DNA of 62,323 nucleotides, taken from Streptomyces prunicolor NBRC 13075 (GTDB taxonomy: Bacteria > Actinomycetota > Actinomycetes > Streptomycetales > Streptomycetaceae). Where the stretch lies: assembly GCF_000367365.1 (NCBI RefSeq), contig NZ_BARF01000012.1, positions 1 through 62,323 of the forward strand, read 5' to 3'. Under the pieces are notes generated by a model. The model saw only the letters and a program-made list of their open reading frames with translations, had not been told where the DNA came from and did no database searches. The position numbers and the translations under genes were made by a program. Positions 32,924-43,050 of the stretch are shown here, one piece after another (position 1 is the stretch's first letter; the number at the start of each line of letters is the position of its first letter).

Positions 32924-33420
32924 ATGCCCGCTGCCCCCTCGCTCCCCTCTACACGGCCGACCCCACCACCCCAACCCCTGAAACCCTCGCCTACAGCTTC
33001 ACGCTCCCCGCGGCCTTGGCCAGTCCGGCCCTGGCGAAGGCGGCAATGCGTGAGGTCCTGAAAGCACACGGCCTGCACGACATGCTGGACCCCGCACTCC
33101 AGGCGGTAAGCGAACTGACGGCAGTCGCAGCCCAGTTCACCGAGTCCCGGGACTTCTACCTCTCCCTCCGCTACCGCGCATCCACCCTCCGCCTGAGCGC
33201 CTATGACAGCCATCCCCGTCACACCCAGCCCCACCTTGCCGCCGCCTGCGACACCCGCCGCCGAGCCGCCCTCCGCGTCCTGGCCTGCGTCTGCCGTGCG
33301 TGCGGCGGCAGTTGGGGTTTCGGCGAGTCCCGCGAGCCGGGCGGCGGGACGCGGATGTGGGCGACGCTGCCGAGGGCCATGGCGGCGACGTATGGAGCGC
33401 AGCCGGTCATTGAGGCTTGA
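32924..33420 (+). pseudogene. HATPase-like (AbaA-associated/anti-sigma type) protein, frameshifted, copy A
   Basis: The paralogue of the intact gene at 55269-55757. AAGGAG at 32908-32913 precedes ATG 32924, but that start opens a frame of only 45 residues. The homologous part (TPETLAYSFTLPAALASPAL; VSELTAVAAQFTESRDFYLS; LRVLACVCRACGGSWGFGES) is in another frame, shifted by one lost (or two gained) bases in a C-rich stretch around 32960-32980. No good start exists in the correct frame. So it is either a pseudogene or a sequencing error. The ATP-binding motifs are weak, as in this family generally. Confidence 0.7.
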
Positions 33421-33544
33421 CCGGAATGTCAAGCGTCCTTGCCCCCTACCTACCGAAACGGGGCAGCCGCAACGAACGAGACTCATTGCGTCCGCCAACG
33501 CGCCAATGGGATGATCGCGCTCATGTCTGAACACGGGGGAAGCG

Positions 33545-34093
33545 GTGGCGAGGCCGGGGGGCATGCGAAGGTCCCGCCTGTCGGATTACGCGGAGATGAG
33601 CGGCCCGGAGGCGGTGGGCGAGGGCCTCTCCGGGGAGGAGAATCCTCGGCTGCCTCCCGCCGTGGTCGAGGAATCCGAGCCGTTGTACGGCGTGTACAGC
33701 AGTGATGTGGTCCACAGGCGGCGTGAGTTCCGGGTGTTGCTGGGTGAGTTCCGTCGTAGGGCCGTGCTCGTACCGCTCGATGAGGACGACGCACCGCTGG
33801 TCGGCGATTTCGGTGGGATCCGGTGGATCTACGCGTTTTCGAACGAGTCGGCGTTGGCGAGGTTCGCGATCGCGAGGGGTGAAGGCGGGCGGAAGTGGCC
33901 GTATCAACGGCTGCTGGGAGCCCGGTTGTTGGACGTGACGGTGTCGGCTGTGAGCGCTGTGGGTGCGCCGTGCGGAGTCGCGCTGGATGTGGGCACCGAG
34001 GGCGAAGGGGCGCTGTTTCCGCCGGTGACGGGGATCGTGCCGGAGTCGGCGGCGCTGGACGCGGACGCGGGCGCGGAGGGGATACGGGGATGA
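33545..34093 (+). CDS. SseB-like protein, first gene of the RHS toxin operon
   Basis: 182 residues from GTG 33545 (ATG 33563 possible). The middle part, RREFRVLLGEFRRRAVLVPL, WIYAFSNESALARFAIARG and the later VGAPCGVALDVGTEGEGALF, has the SseB N-terminal-domain pattern, a small alpha/beta domain often found beside ESX/T7-like and polymorphic-toxin genes. No signal peptide. Its stop overlaps the next start by ATGA. It is perhaps a chaperone or adaptor for the large effector; function in Streptomyces is not established. Confidence 0.75.
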   Translation: MARPGGMRRSRLSDYAEMSGPEAVGEGLSGEENPRLPPAVVEESEPLYGVYSSDVVHRRREFRVLLGEFRRRAVLVPLDEDDAPLVGDFGGIRWIYAFSNESALARFAIARGEGGRKWPYQRLLGARLLDVTVSAVSAVGAPCGVALDVGTEGEGALFPPVTGIVPESAALDADAGAEGIRG

Positions 34094-34797
34094 GCGGGGA
34101 CAGCGGCGGGAGCAACGGGAGCAGCGGCGAGGACATCAGGGCGGCCGGGCTCGACGAGATCGCGCAGGGGATCACCCTGGTGCTGGGCGAGTTGAAGGAC
34201 CTGGGCATCGACAGCCTGGCCGGAGCGGGCCGCGGATTCTCGGAACTCGCCCTCTCCGGGCTGGAGTTGGGCAACGAGGAGTTGCTGTCGGGATTCACGT
34301 CGTTCTGCGAACGCTGGGAGTGGGGCGTGCGCGCGCTGGTGAACGAGGGCAACAGCTTCGCGACGGGCGTGGGTCTTTCGGCGGGCACCCTCTACGAGAC
34401 GGACCAGTACGTCGAGGGCACGATGAAGATCGTGGTGAACGCGGGGATGGGCAACCCGTACGCGTCGGAGGACGACGTGACCCAGCAGAGCTGGGGCGAC
34501 CTGGTGCGCGACAACGAGTACACGGGCGGCGTGGACTACAGCGCCGCGTCGATGGACAAGGCGCTGGACAACAGCGGGCAGGCCTACAAGGACGCGGCGC
34601 GGGACGTGATGACCTCGCACACGGTCGGCCTGTTGGGCCCGGGCCTCAACCCGGCGAACGCGGCGATGGCGGCGGGGCTGAGCGGGGACGAGTACAACGA
34701 GTTCCTGGACGGCGGGTTGGGCCCGTCGCCGGAGGAGCGGGCGAAGGCGGCGGAGGCCGCGCAGGAGCAGGCTCAGCAGGGCGGGGACGCGGGCTGA
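34090..34797 (+). CDS. Helical ESX/T7SS-like protein preceding the RHS toxin
   Basis: 235 residues from ATG 34090. Gly/Ser-rich start, then a helical protein (LDEIAQGITLVLGELKDLGI; FTSFCERWEWGVRALVNEGN) with no signal peptide or membrane helix. The region ERWEWGVRALVNEGNSFATG and the length of the helices recall WXG100-type or LXG-type partners of T7-like secreted toxins. It overlaps both neighbours (ATGA, then TGATG), so production is tied to the RHS protein. It may be its secretion partner, which is inference from context. Confidence 0.7.
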   Translation: MSGDSGGSNGSSGEDIRAAGLDEIAQGITLVLGELKDLGIDSLAGAGRGFSELALSGLELGNEELLSGFTSFCERWEWGVRALVNEGNSFATGVGLSAGTLYETDQYVEGTMKIVVNAGMGNPYASEDDVTQQSWGDLVRDNEYTGGVDYSAASMDKALDNSGQAYKDAARDVMTSHTVGLLGPGLNPANAAMAAGLSGDEYNEFLDGGLGPSPEERAKAAEAAQEQAQQGGDAG

Positions 34798-37700
34798 TGG
34801 GCATCGGTGATCTGGTCAACTCCGGGCTGGGCGAGGTCGGCGAGGTGGTCGACGGAGGCAGGAAGCTCGCCGGCGAGTTCGTCAAGGCGAACACCGATGC
34901 CGCCGGACAGGTGCTGGACACGGTCGGGGCAAACGGCCTGGCGGACAAGGTCGAGGACTACGGCGACCGTATCGCCTCGGAGCTGGGCGCGACCCCGGGC
35001 GAGCGGCAGCTCGGCGACAGCGATGAGCCCAAGGATCTGGTCCACGGTGACGCGAAGGCGATCCGGGCGGCGGCGAAGCACCTGACCGACTTCTTCACGG
35101 CGTTCGACAAGGTCGGCGACGGCATGCGCAGGCTCAACTCCTCGTCCTGGCAGGGCGAGGCGGCCGAGGCGTTCCGCAGGAAATTCGCGATGCATCCCAC
35201 GAAGTGGCTCCAGGCGGCGGACGCGTGCGACGCGGCGGGCAAGGCGCTGTCGTCGTACGCGGACACGGTGGAGTGGGCGCAGGGGCAGGCGCGGGACGCG
35301 ATCGATCTGTATCAGAGAGGCGCGAAGGCTTCCGAGCAGGCAGCGGGGGCGTACAACAAGAAGGTCGACGCCTACAACGCGGCGATCAAGGCGGACCAGG
35401 ACCCCGGACCGCCGCTGGAGCAGTTCAAGGATCCGGGCCGCAGCGATACCGCGCGCGCCCACGAGGTCCTCGACGAGGCGCGTCGCCAGCGCGACGACGC
35501 GGGCAGCGCCGCCGCGAGCGCGGTCCGCGAGGCCCTGGCCCACGCCCCCGCCGAGCCACCTCCACTCACCCGGCTGAAGGCGGACGCGGCGGACGGCTTC
35601 CAGGCCGTCAACACGGAGATCCTGCACTTCGACGCCGGCGTGGTGAAGGGCACGGCGGGCATCCTGAACTTCGCCCGCGGCCTCAACCCCATGGACCCGT
35701 ACAACATCACGCACCCGGCGGCGTACGTCCAGAACGTCAACATGACGCTGGCGGGCCTGGTTTCGACGGCCGCGCACCCCGAGCGCGCCGCGAAGACGAT
35801 GCTGGACGACTTCATGAAGGACCCCTCGGAGGGGACGGGACGACTGTTTCCGAACCTGATCGGGGACGGGGCGGGGCTGGAAGCAGGACTGGCCCGGCTC
35901 ACGGCTAAGGAAGGCCTGGAGAGCGCGGCGGAACAGACGGTTCTCAAGCAAGGGACGGACGTCGCCGAGAAGTCCGCTGCGGACACGGCCAAAAGCAACC
36001 CGGAGAAGTACGACACCCCCAATCCCAGCGAAAAGGTCAAGGAGGACCCCTCTGACCCCATCGACCTCAGCACTGGCCGGATGTACCTGCCGCAGACAGA
36101 CTTGACGCTGCCGGGCGTGCTCCCCCTCGTCTTCAAACGGCGGGTGGAGTCGGGCTACCGCTTCGGCCGCTGGTTCGGCCCGTCCTGGTCCTCCACCCTC
36201 GACCAGCGCCTGGAGATCGACTCGGAAGGTGTCGTCCTCGTCTCGGAGGACGGCCTCCTGCTGGCGTATCCGCATCCGGCCCGGGCCTGCCGACGCTTCC
36301 CAGCCATGGCCCGCGCTGGCCACTGGACCGCAAAGAGGGCGGCTACACCGTCACCGACCCGCACGTCGGCCGTGTTTGGCATTTCGCCGACCACGGCGAC
36401 GACCTGGCGGTCCTGGAACAGATCGACGACCGCAACGGCAACTGGATCACCTTCGAGTACGACGCAGACGGAACCCCTCTCGGGATTGTCTCCAGTTCCG
36501 GCTACGACGTCCGTATTGCCACGGAGGCGGGCAGAGTCACAGCCCTCAGTCTGTTGGCAGCTGAACAGGTGCTGGTGCGTTACGGCTACACCGATGGTCA
36601 GCTGGCAGAGGTCGTCAACTCGTCGGGCTTGCCGCTGCGTTTCACCTACGACGAAGCTGGCCGTGTCACCTCGTGGACGGATACCAACAACCGTGGCTAC
36701 ACCTACGAGTACGACGACCAGGACCGCTGCATCGCCCAGGGCGGCACACAGGGGCACATGACCCTGCGCCTGTCCTACGACGAGACGGACCCGGAAACCG
36801 GCCTGCGTATGACCACGGCGACCACTGGCGAGGGTCACATCCGTCGTTACGTCGTCAACAAGGCATGTCAGATCGTCGCCGAAATCGATCCACTCGGCGC
36901 GGTCACCCGCTTCCAACGCGACCGTTATCATCGGCTCCTCTCCCAGTCCGACCCACTCGGCCACCGGACCACGTTCCGTTATGACGAGACCGGCAACCTG
37001 CTCGCCCTGACCCGTCCCGACGGTCGCGAGGCCAGAGCCGAATACAACGAACTCGGTCTGCCGATCAAGGTGGTGAATCCGGACGGCACGGTCGTCCGAC
37101 AGTCATACGACGCGCGCGGCAACCGCACATCGGTCACCACACCGTCAGGTCAGACCACCCGATTCACCTACAACGATGCGGGCCACCTGGCCTCAGTGAC
37201 CGACCCGCTCGGCCACACGACAACGGTCGTATGCGATCGCGCGGGCCTCCCGCTGGAGATCACGGACCCGCTCGGCTCGCTCATACGCTATGAACGGGAC
37301 GCCTTCGGTCGCCCCGTTGCCATCACCGATCCCGCAGGCTCCACAACACATCTGGAGTGGACGGTCGAGGGCCATCTCGACCGCCGTACGGCAGCGGACG
37401 GCGCGACGGAGTCGTGGACGTACGACGGTGAGGGCAACTGCACCAGCCACACCGACCCCATGGGTGGCATCTCCCGCTTCGAGTACACCCACTTCGACCT
37501 GCTCACGGCCCGCACCAGCCCGGACGGAGTGCGCTACGAGTTCGCCCACGACAAGGAACTGCGGCTGACCAGGGTGACCAGCCCGCAGGGCCTGACGTGG
37601 AGCTACGAGTACGACGCGGCCGGACGGCTGGTCACGGAGACGGACTTCGACGACCGCACGCTCACGTACGCGTACGACACGGCGAACCGTGTGGTGTCCC

Positions 37701-39544
37701 GTGCGAACGCGCTCGGCGAGGTCGTGACCTTCGAGCGAGATGAGTTGGGCCGCGTCGTTCGTAAAGACGCGGCTGGCCTGGTCACAACGTATGCCTACGA
37801 CTTGACCGACCAACTAGCCCGGTCCACGGGCTCCGACGGCTCGGTGTTGACGCTGTTGCGGGACCGATTCGGCCGGGTGCGGTCGGAGACGATCGACGGG
37901 CGGACGCTGACCTACACGTACGACCAGTCGGGCCGTCGAAATGGCCGTACGACCCCAACCGGAGCAACGACGACGTGGGCGTACGACGCTGCCGGGCGCC
38001 GCACCGGGATGGTGGCTTCGGGTCGGGCCATCGACTTCACCTACGACATGGCGGGCCGCGAAATTTCGCGCCGTATCGACGAGATGGTGACTCTGGAGCA
38101 CGGGTTTGACGCGCTCGGCCGTCTGACGGCGCAGGGGGTGACGGGTGCGCGGGGCCGCACCGTCCAGTCCCGCACGTACACCTACCGCTCTGACGGCAAC
38201 CTGATCAGCATTGATGACCAGCTGTCCGGCTCCCGACGCTTCGACCTGGACGCGGCAGGCCGAGTGACGGCCGTCCGCGCCGCGAACTGGACCGAGGAAT
38301 ACGCATACGACGCCGCGGGAAACCAGACCCAGGCATCCTGGCCGTCCAGCCATCCCGGTGGAGAGGCAGTCGGCGCACGCGAATACACAGGCACGCGCAT
38401 CACCCGCGCGGGCAAGGTCCGCTACGAGCACGATGCCCTCGGCCGCATCACCCGGCGCCAGAAGACCCGACTGTCGCGCAAACCGGACACCTGGTGTTAC
38501 GAATGGGACGCCGAAGACCGCCTCACCCAGGTCACGACCCCGGATGGCACCCGTTGGCGCTACACCTACGATCCGCTCGGCCGCCGGGCAGCCAAAGTGC
38601 GCCCGGCCTCCGACGGTGAAACGATCGTCGAACGGGTCGACTTCACCTGGGACGGCACCACTCTTTGCGAACAGACCACAACGTCCCTGGACCTGCCCAA
38701 CGCGCTCACACTCACCTGGGACCACCAGGGTCTGCGCCCTATAGCGCAGACCGAACGCATCGGGTCGGCCGACGCCCCGCAAGAGGAAATCGACTCCCGC
38801 TTCTTTGCGATCGTCACTGACCTCGTCGGCACTCCGAGCGAGCTCATCGATGAGCAGGGTGAGATTGCTTGGCGCGCACGAAGCACTCTGTGGGGCACCA
38901 CTGCCTGGGCAGCCAACAGCACCACCTATACTCCTCTGCGCTTTCCCGGCCAGTACTTCGACCCCGAAACCGGTCTCCACTACAACTACTTCCGTCACTA
39001 CGATCCCGAAACTGCGCGATACATCAGCCCCGACCCCCTCGGCCTGCCAGCCGCTCCGAATCCAGATACATACGTTCATAATCCGACCATCTGGATCGAC
39101 CCTCTGGGGCTGGCCCCGAAAAAGCCTGCCACAGGAATTGCCCCGAGCTTTGTCGCAGGGAACGACGGAATCATCGATGTGCGTGAAATAGGGAGGCCAG
39201 ACAACGAGTTGGTCCTCAGCGGGCACGGTGGAATACGTGAAGGCGATGGATCGATCGTCACTGTTCCAGAGGGAACTCGCCTCCACATGTACAGTAATCA
39301 CGGAGAAACGATATCCGACGCTCTCGGAAACAAGATTGAAACGAGTGATCCGACGGCGCTCAAGGTGTACGGCCCCGGAGAAAAACTACCCAACTACTCA
39401 CTGTTCCCGGGAGACGGCCTGAATATCCTGGGCAAGCCGCGCAATGTAACCGTGTCAGCGGAGACTCTCCTTTCTGACCTGCTCCGCCCCAACATGGGCT
39501 CGGTACACTGGGCGGCCTGTAGATCCATCATCCCGATCGGCTAG
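34797..39544 (+). pseudogene. RHS/YD-repeat polymorphic toxin with T7SS-like N-terminus, one frameshift
   Basis: Without the frameshift it would be about 1582 residues. Residues 1-330 form a helical T7SS-type secretion domain (LNSSSWQGEAAEAFRRKFAM carries a WxG-like motif). At about 410 the pre-RHS domain starts (DLSTGRMYLPQTDLTLPGVL). At 36277-36284 the run GGCCCGGGCC lacks one C compared with the expected coding sequence; the frame then continues with WPLDRKEGGYTVTDPHVGRV and many YD repeats to the RHS-core end, YFDPETGLHYNYFRHYDPET and ARYISPDPLGL. The last 150 residues are the toxin tip (LVLSGHGGIREGDGSIVTVP; PNMGSVHWAACRS), Stv-like, and markedly lower in GC. Immunity gene follows. Confidence 0.85.
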
Positions 39545-39554
39545 GAAATCCAAT

Positions 39555-39974
39555 ATGACCTATTATGAAGATCTGTCTCCGTACGAATACGTCAAGGAGT
39601 CGATCCCGGCAGGAGTGAGCGCCGTCAATGTGGGATGGCTGGAGCCGGGTGAGGAATACACGCAAGGTGAAGTTCCCGAGGGCTTTACCGACGCACTGGC
39701 CGTGATGGTGAGGGACAGTCGCCGAATGAAGATGCGGGGATGGCACAGCTGTCGGCTCGCTCACGTCGGTTACACAGAGCCCTACCCGACCACTGTCGAC
39801 GTAGGTGGGCAGAAACTTTCCCTCGGCGGGGCCGAGATTCGAGTGGTCGCCGAGTCCGGAGAATGGTTGATCGCGCCAGACCTGGTCCTCCACTATGTGT
39901 CGAACCACTCCTACAAGCCGCCAACGGATTTCATCGAGGCCGTAATGGATCGGCGCATCGCCCCTGGCGAGTGA
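39555..39974 (+). CDS. Probable immunity protein of the RHS toxin tip
   Basis: 139 residues, 10 nt after the toxin gene. Pattern: MTYYEDLSPYEYVKESIPAG, VSAVNVGWLEPGEEYTQGEV, RGWHSCRLA and LVLHYVSNHSYKPPTDFIEA, a compact alpha/beta protein of a family I know only as a domain of unknown function in Streptomyces. Like the toxin tip, the start of the gene is lower in GC than the surrounding DNA, consistent with tip and immunity gene arriving together. No signal peptide, so it would act in the cytosol. Immunity function is inferred from position. Confidence 0.75.
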   Translation: MTYYEDLSPYEYVKESIPAGVSAVNVGWLEPGEEYTQGEVPEGFTDALAVMVRDSRRMKMRGWHSCRLAHVGYTEPYPTTVDVGGQKLSLGGAEIRVVAESGEWLIAPDLVLHYVSNHSYKPPTDFIEAVMDRRIAPGE

Positions 39975-40021
39975 CGGCGCCGCCCGCAGCGGTGCCGTCC
40001 TCACCTCATGCCGGTGCGCTT

Positions 40022-41728
40022 CTACGGCAACGCGTGCACATGCGCCCCCACCGAGTTCGACCACGAACTCCCCGCGGCCGCGTCCCAGTTCGTCGACCAT
40101 GTCATCGCGCCCCGGAGGTCGGGGTACGTCTTCGACGGCTTGAAGGTGCCGCAGTTGGTGCCGGCGGTCAGGCAGTCGAGGGCGTTGTTCACGATGGTGG
40201 GGGAGACGTAGCCGCTGCCGGCCGCGCTGGTCGAGGCCGGGAGGCCCAGGCCCACCTGGGAGGGGGAGAGGCCGCCCTGGAGTTGGATGCAGGCGAGGGC
40301 TGTCAGGAAGTCGACTGTGCCCTGGCCGTAGACCTTGCCGTCGCAGCCCAGCATCGTGCCGCTGTTGTAGTACTGCATGTTGACGACCGTGAGGATGTCC
40401 TTGATGTTCAGGGCCGTCTGGAAGTACGCGTTCGACGTCGACTGCATGTCGATCGTCTGCGGGGCCATCGTGATGATGAGGGACGAGCCCGCCTTCGAGG
40501 AGAGGGACCTCAACGCCTGTGTCATGTAGGTCGCGTTGATGCCGTTCTCCAGGTCGATGTCGACGCCGTCGAAGCCGTACGTCTGCATCAGGGAGTAGAC
40601 CGAGTTGGCGAAGTTCGTCGCGGACGTCGAGTCGCTCACCGAGATCGTGCCGTTCTGGCCGCCGATCGAGATGATGACCTTCTTGCCGGCCGCGTGCTTG
40701 GCCGCGATGTCCGCCTTGAACTGGTCGACCGTGTAGCCGCCGAGGCCGGCCGAGTCGAGCGTGAAGGAGACCGCGCCCGGCGTCGAGGTCGCGTCCGCGA
40801 AGGCCACCGCGATGATGTCGTACTGGGAGGAGACGGCCGAGAGCTTCTGGACGGTCGCGCCGTTGTTGAAGTTCTGCCAGTAGCCGGTCACCGCGTGCTT
40901 TGGCAGCCCCGTACCGCCGTTGCCGCCCGTCGCCGTCGTCGTGCCCGTCACCGCCGTCGACTTGCCCGACTCACCGGCCGAGTTGGTCGCCGTGATCTGG
41001 AAGGAGTACGACGTGGAGGCCGCAAGTCCCGTGATCGTGGCGGACGTTCCGGTCACCGCCGTGATCTTCGTGCCGCTGCGGTAGACGTTGTAGCCCGTCG
41101 CTCCCGACACCGCGCTCCACGCGAGGGAGACCGAGGAAGAGGTCGTCGAGGGGACCGTCACCCCCGTCGGTGTCGCCGGGACCGTCGGGGCCGGGTCGCT
41201 GCCACCGCCGCCGTCCGGGCCGTAGACCGAGATGTCGTCCGCGTAGTACGCGGCCTGGCCGTACCAGCCGTGCGTGTACACCGAGACGGACGTGGTCGAG
41301 GCGCCCGTCGTGAACGTCGTCGACAGCTGCTTCCAGGCTGATGTGTCGGGGGTCCACGTCGAGACGTCCGTCGTGCCCGTGCCGGTCACGCCCAGGTAGG
41401 AGTAGCCGCCCTGCACCCACGCGCTCAGCGTGTACGTCGAGTTGGGCTTCACCGCGACCGACTCGCTGCACTGGGCGTTGTCCTGGCCGGCCGGGGTGGC
41501 CTTCAGCGCGGAGGCGCCGCTGTGGACCGGGGACGAGACGGTCGTGCCGCTGCCCGCCGTACAGGTCCAGTTGGTCAGGCCCGACTCGAAGCCGGCGTTC
41601 TTGGCGTTGTTGATGTCGGCGGCGGACGCCTGGCCGGTGCCCGCGAAGGAGAGGGCGAGGGCGGCCATGGCGACCCCGGCCCACAGACGTCTTTTCCTGA
41701 GGACGGGCATGCCTGGTGCGCGGTCCAC
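40022..41728 (-). CDS. Secreted GH18 chitinase with carbohydrate-binding and FnIII domains
   Basis: 568 residues from GTG 41728 with GGAGG 6 nt upstream. A signal peptide ends near residue 36 (AALALSFAGTGQASA). A carbohydrate-binding-like beta-sandwich follows at about 40-175 (FESGLTNWTCTAGSGTTVSS), then a Gly/Pro linker and an FnIII domain at about 185-270. The catalytic GH18 barrel is at about 280-565, with FDGVDIDLE (DxxDxDxE) near 402, whose Glu is the proton donor. It hydrolyses chitin outside the cell. The promoter carries two DasR-like boxes, so induction by chito-oligosaccharides through GlcNAc signalling is likely. Confidence 0.95.
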   Translation of the reverse strand: MDRAPGMPVLRKRRLWAGVAMAALALSFAGTGQASAADINNAKNAGFESGLTNWTCTAGSGTTVSSPVHSGASALKATPAGQDNAQCSESVAVKPNSTYTLSAWVQGGYSYLGVTGTGTTDVSTWTPDTSAWKQLSTTFTTGASTTSVSVYTHGWYGQAAYYADDISVYGPDGGGGSDPAPTVPATPTGVTVPSTTSSSVSLAWSAVSGATGYNVYRSGTKITAVTGTSATITGLAASTSYSFQITATNSAGESGKSTAVTGTTTATGGNGGTGLPKHAVTGYWQNFNNGATVQKLSAVSSQYDIIAVAFADATSTPGAVSFTLDSAGLGGYTVDQFKADIAAKHAAGKKVIISIGGQNGTISVSDSTSATNFANSVYSLMQTYGFDGVDIDLENGINATYMTQALRSLSSKAGSSLIITMAPQTIDMQSTSNAYFQTALNIKDILTVVNMQYYNSGTMLGCDGKVYGQGTVDFLTALACIQLQGGLSPSQVGLGLPASTSAAGSGYVSPTIVNNALDCLTAGTNCGTFKPSKTYPDLRGAMTWSTNWDAAAGSSWSNSVGAHVHALP

Positions 41729-41805
41729 TGATGCCTCCGGTGGGGGAGTTGGAGGGGGCTGTGACTGTGACTGTGCCGACGGTGGCCACCGACTGGACTC
41801 CAGAG

Positions 41806-41854
41806 TTGGTCCAGACCAATCTCACTGTCAAGAGGTCCAGACCAACTTCCCGGT
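41806..41854 (-). promoter_or_regulatory. DasR-box-like direct repeats and promoter of the chitinase gene
   Basis: TTGGTCCAGACCAA (41806-41819) and GAGGTCCAGACCAA (41832-41845) match the TGGTCTAGACCA core of dre sites and the direct repeats known from Streptomyces chitinase promoters. TTGACA on the minus strand (41826-41831) lies between them. The 357-bp gap 41729-42085 otherwise shows only the divergent gene's leader, with GGGGAG before GTG 42086. Confidence 0.7.
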
Positions 41855-42085
41855 CGGTCGGACGTGCGCCCGTGCTCGGTCCAACCCGGGCCGACGCCCT
41901 GCCAGTTGCTCGACCTGTCCCGTTTTGGCGCGTTGTGTGCGATGACAGTTGCCGCACAGCTACAGAAACGCTGTTCTCCGGTCACAGGGGCGTGGTTACA
42001 GTGCTGAGGTAGTCACGCAATGAAGTCAACTCGGTGTGCCGGAGTAATGCCGGCGGGCCGACAGGCGTGAGACGGGGAGCTGCGC

Positions 42086-42928
42086 GTGCCAACTGCCATT
42101 GTCGTGACCAGCGCCGACATGGCGCTGCCAGCACAGGACGAACGGACCCTGCCCGCCGTCGTCCTGCGGGACCTCGATCAACGACCGCTGGACCAGGCGC
42201 TGTCGGAGATGCAGGCCCTGATCGACCAGCACGGGCATGTCGTCGTCGTGTCCTCGCAGGCCGTGTCCGAGGGTGTGGACCGACGGCTGCACACGATCCG
42301 GTCCATCCTGGAGAGCGACCGGATCGCCCTGTTCCGTCCGAATCTGCCCCCGCTCGGACTCGCCGTCCTGGCCCGCCAGTTGAGGCAGCTCGCGACCTGC
42401 GACCTGAGTCCCGGCGTGCTCGCCTCGGCCGGCCGGCTGCTCACCCACTACATCCACGCCGGCGCGGTCCTCGGCTCGGTCACCAAACTCGACCGGGTCC
42501 CCGTCGGCCTCAAGTCGCACGCCAAGTCCTGGGTGCCCGGCAGTCAGTTCGCGGTGATCGCCCACCCCGAGCCGCAGTTGGTCCGGATCGCCCCCGGAGT
42601 CGCCCTGGAGGGGCCGGAGTTCGCCACCTGGATGCTGGTCGCCAAAGGGCAGCTGCAGTCCGACTGGATCGGCACCACCCTCGCCCCGGCGTGGAACGCG
42701 ATGGGGCTGCGCGAGGCCACTCTGCCCGCCGAATCGGTGAGTTGGTGGGGTACGAGCAAGTTGATCGAGTTCTGTACCTATCTGCCCGACCTATCGGTGC
42801 TGTACCAACTGGTCACCTCTGTACGGCAGTCCGTGTGCCACTGGTGCGGCATCGACGTCATCGGCGACCGTTGTGTCTTCTGCTCCGCCACACCGCCCGT
42901 TCACGAGAACCAAACATCGAGCGGATAA
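42086..42928 (+). CDS. Conserved protein upstream of the Tad locus, C-terminal zinc-ribbon
   Basis: 280 residues from GTG 42086 (GGGGAG 6 nt upstream). It begins with an alpha/beta part (TAIVVTSADMALPAQD; HVVVVSSQAVSEGVDRRLHT) and ends with CHWCGIDVIGDRCVFC, a four-cysteine zinc ribbon. No signal peptide or membrane segment. The middle, LKSHAKSWVPGSQFAVIAHP, resembles nothing I can name. It is 122 nt before cpaB in the same direction, and could belong to the pilus locus as a regulator or be unrelated. Confidence 0.7.
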   Translation: MPTAIVVTSADMALPAQDERTLPAVVLRDLDQRPLDQALSEMQALIDQHGHVVVVSSQAVSEGVDRRLHTIRSILESDRIALFRPNLPPLGLAVLARQLRQLATCDLSPGVLASAGRLLTHYIHAGAVLGSVTKLDRVPVGLKSHAKSWVPGSQFAVIAHPEPQLVRIAPGVALEGPEFATWMLVAKGQLQSDWIGTTLAPAWNAMGLREATLPAESVSWWGTSKLIEFCTYLPDLSVLYQLVTSVRQSVCHWCGIDVIGDRCVFCSATPPVHENQTSSG

Positions 42929-43050
42929 GTCCTCAACACACAGGACACGCTTACAGCACACGATCCGCCAGACCCGGTTCCCTCTCGCTCGATCCGCTCG
43001 ATCCGCTCGTCTCCGCTTGACCGACATCCCCCAATGAGGTCGTACGGTTC

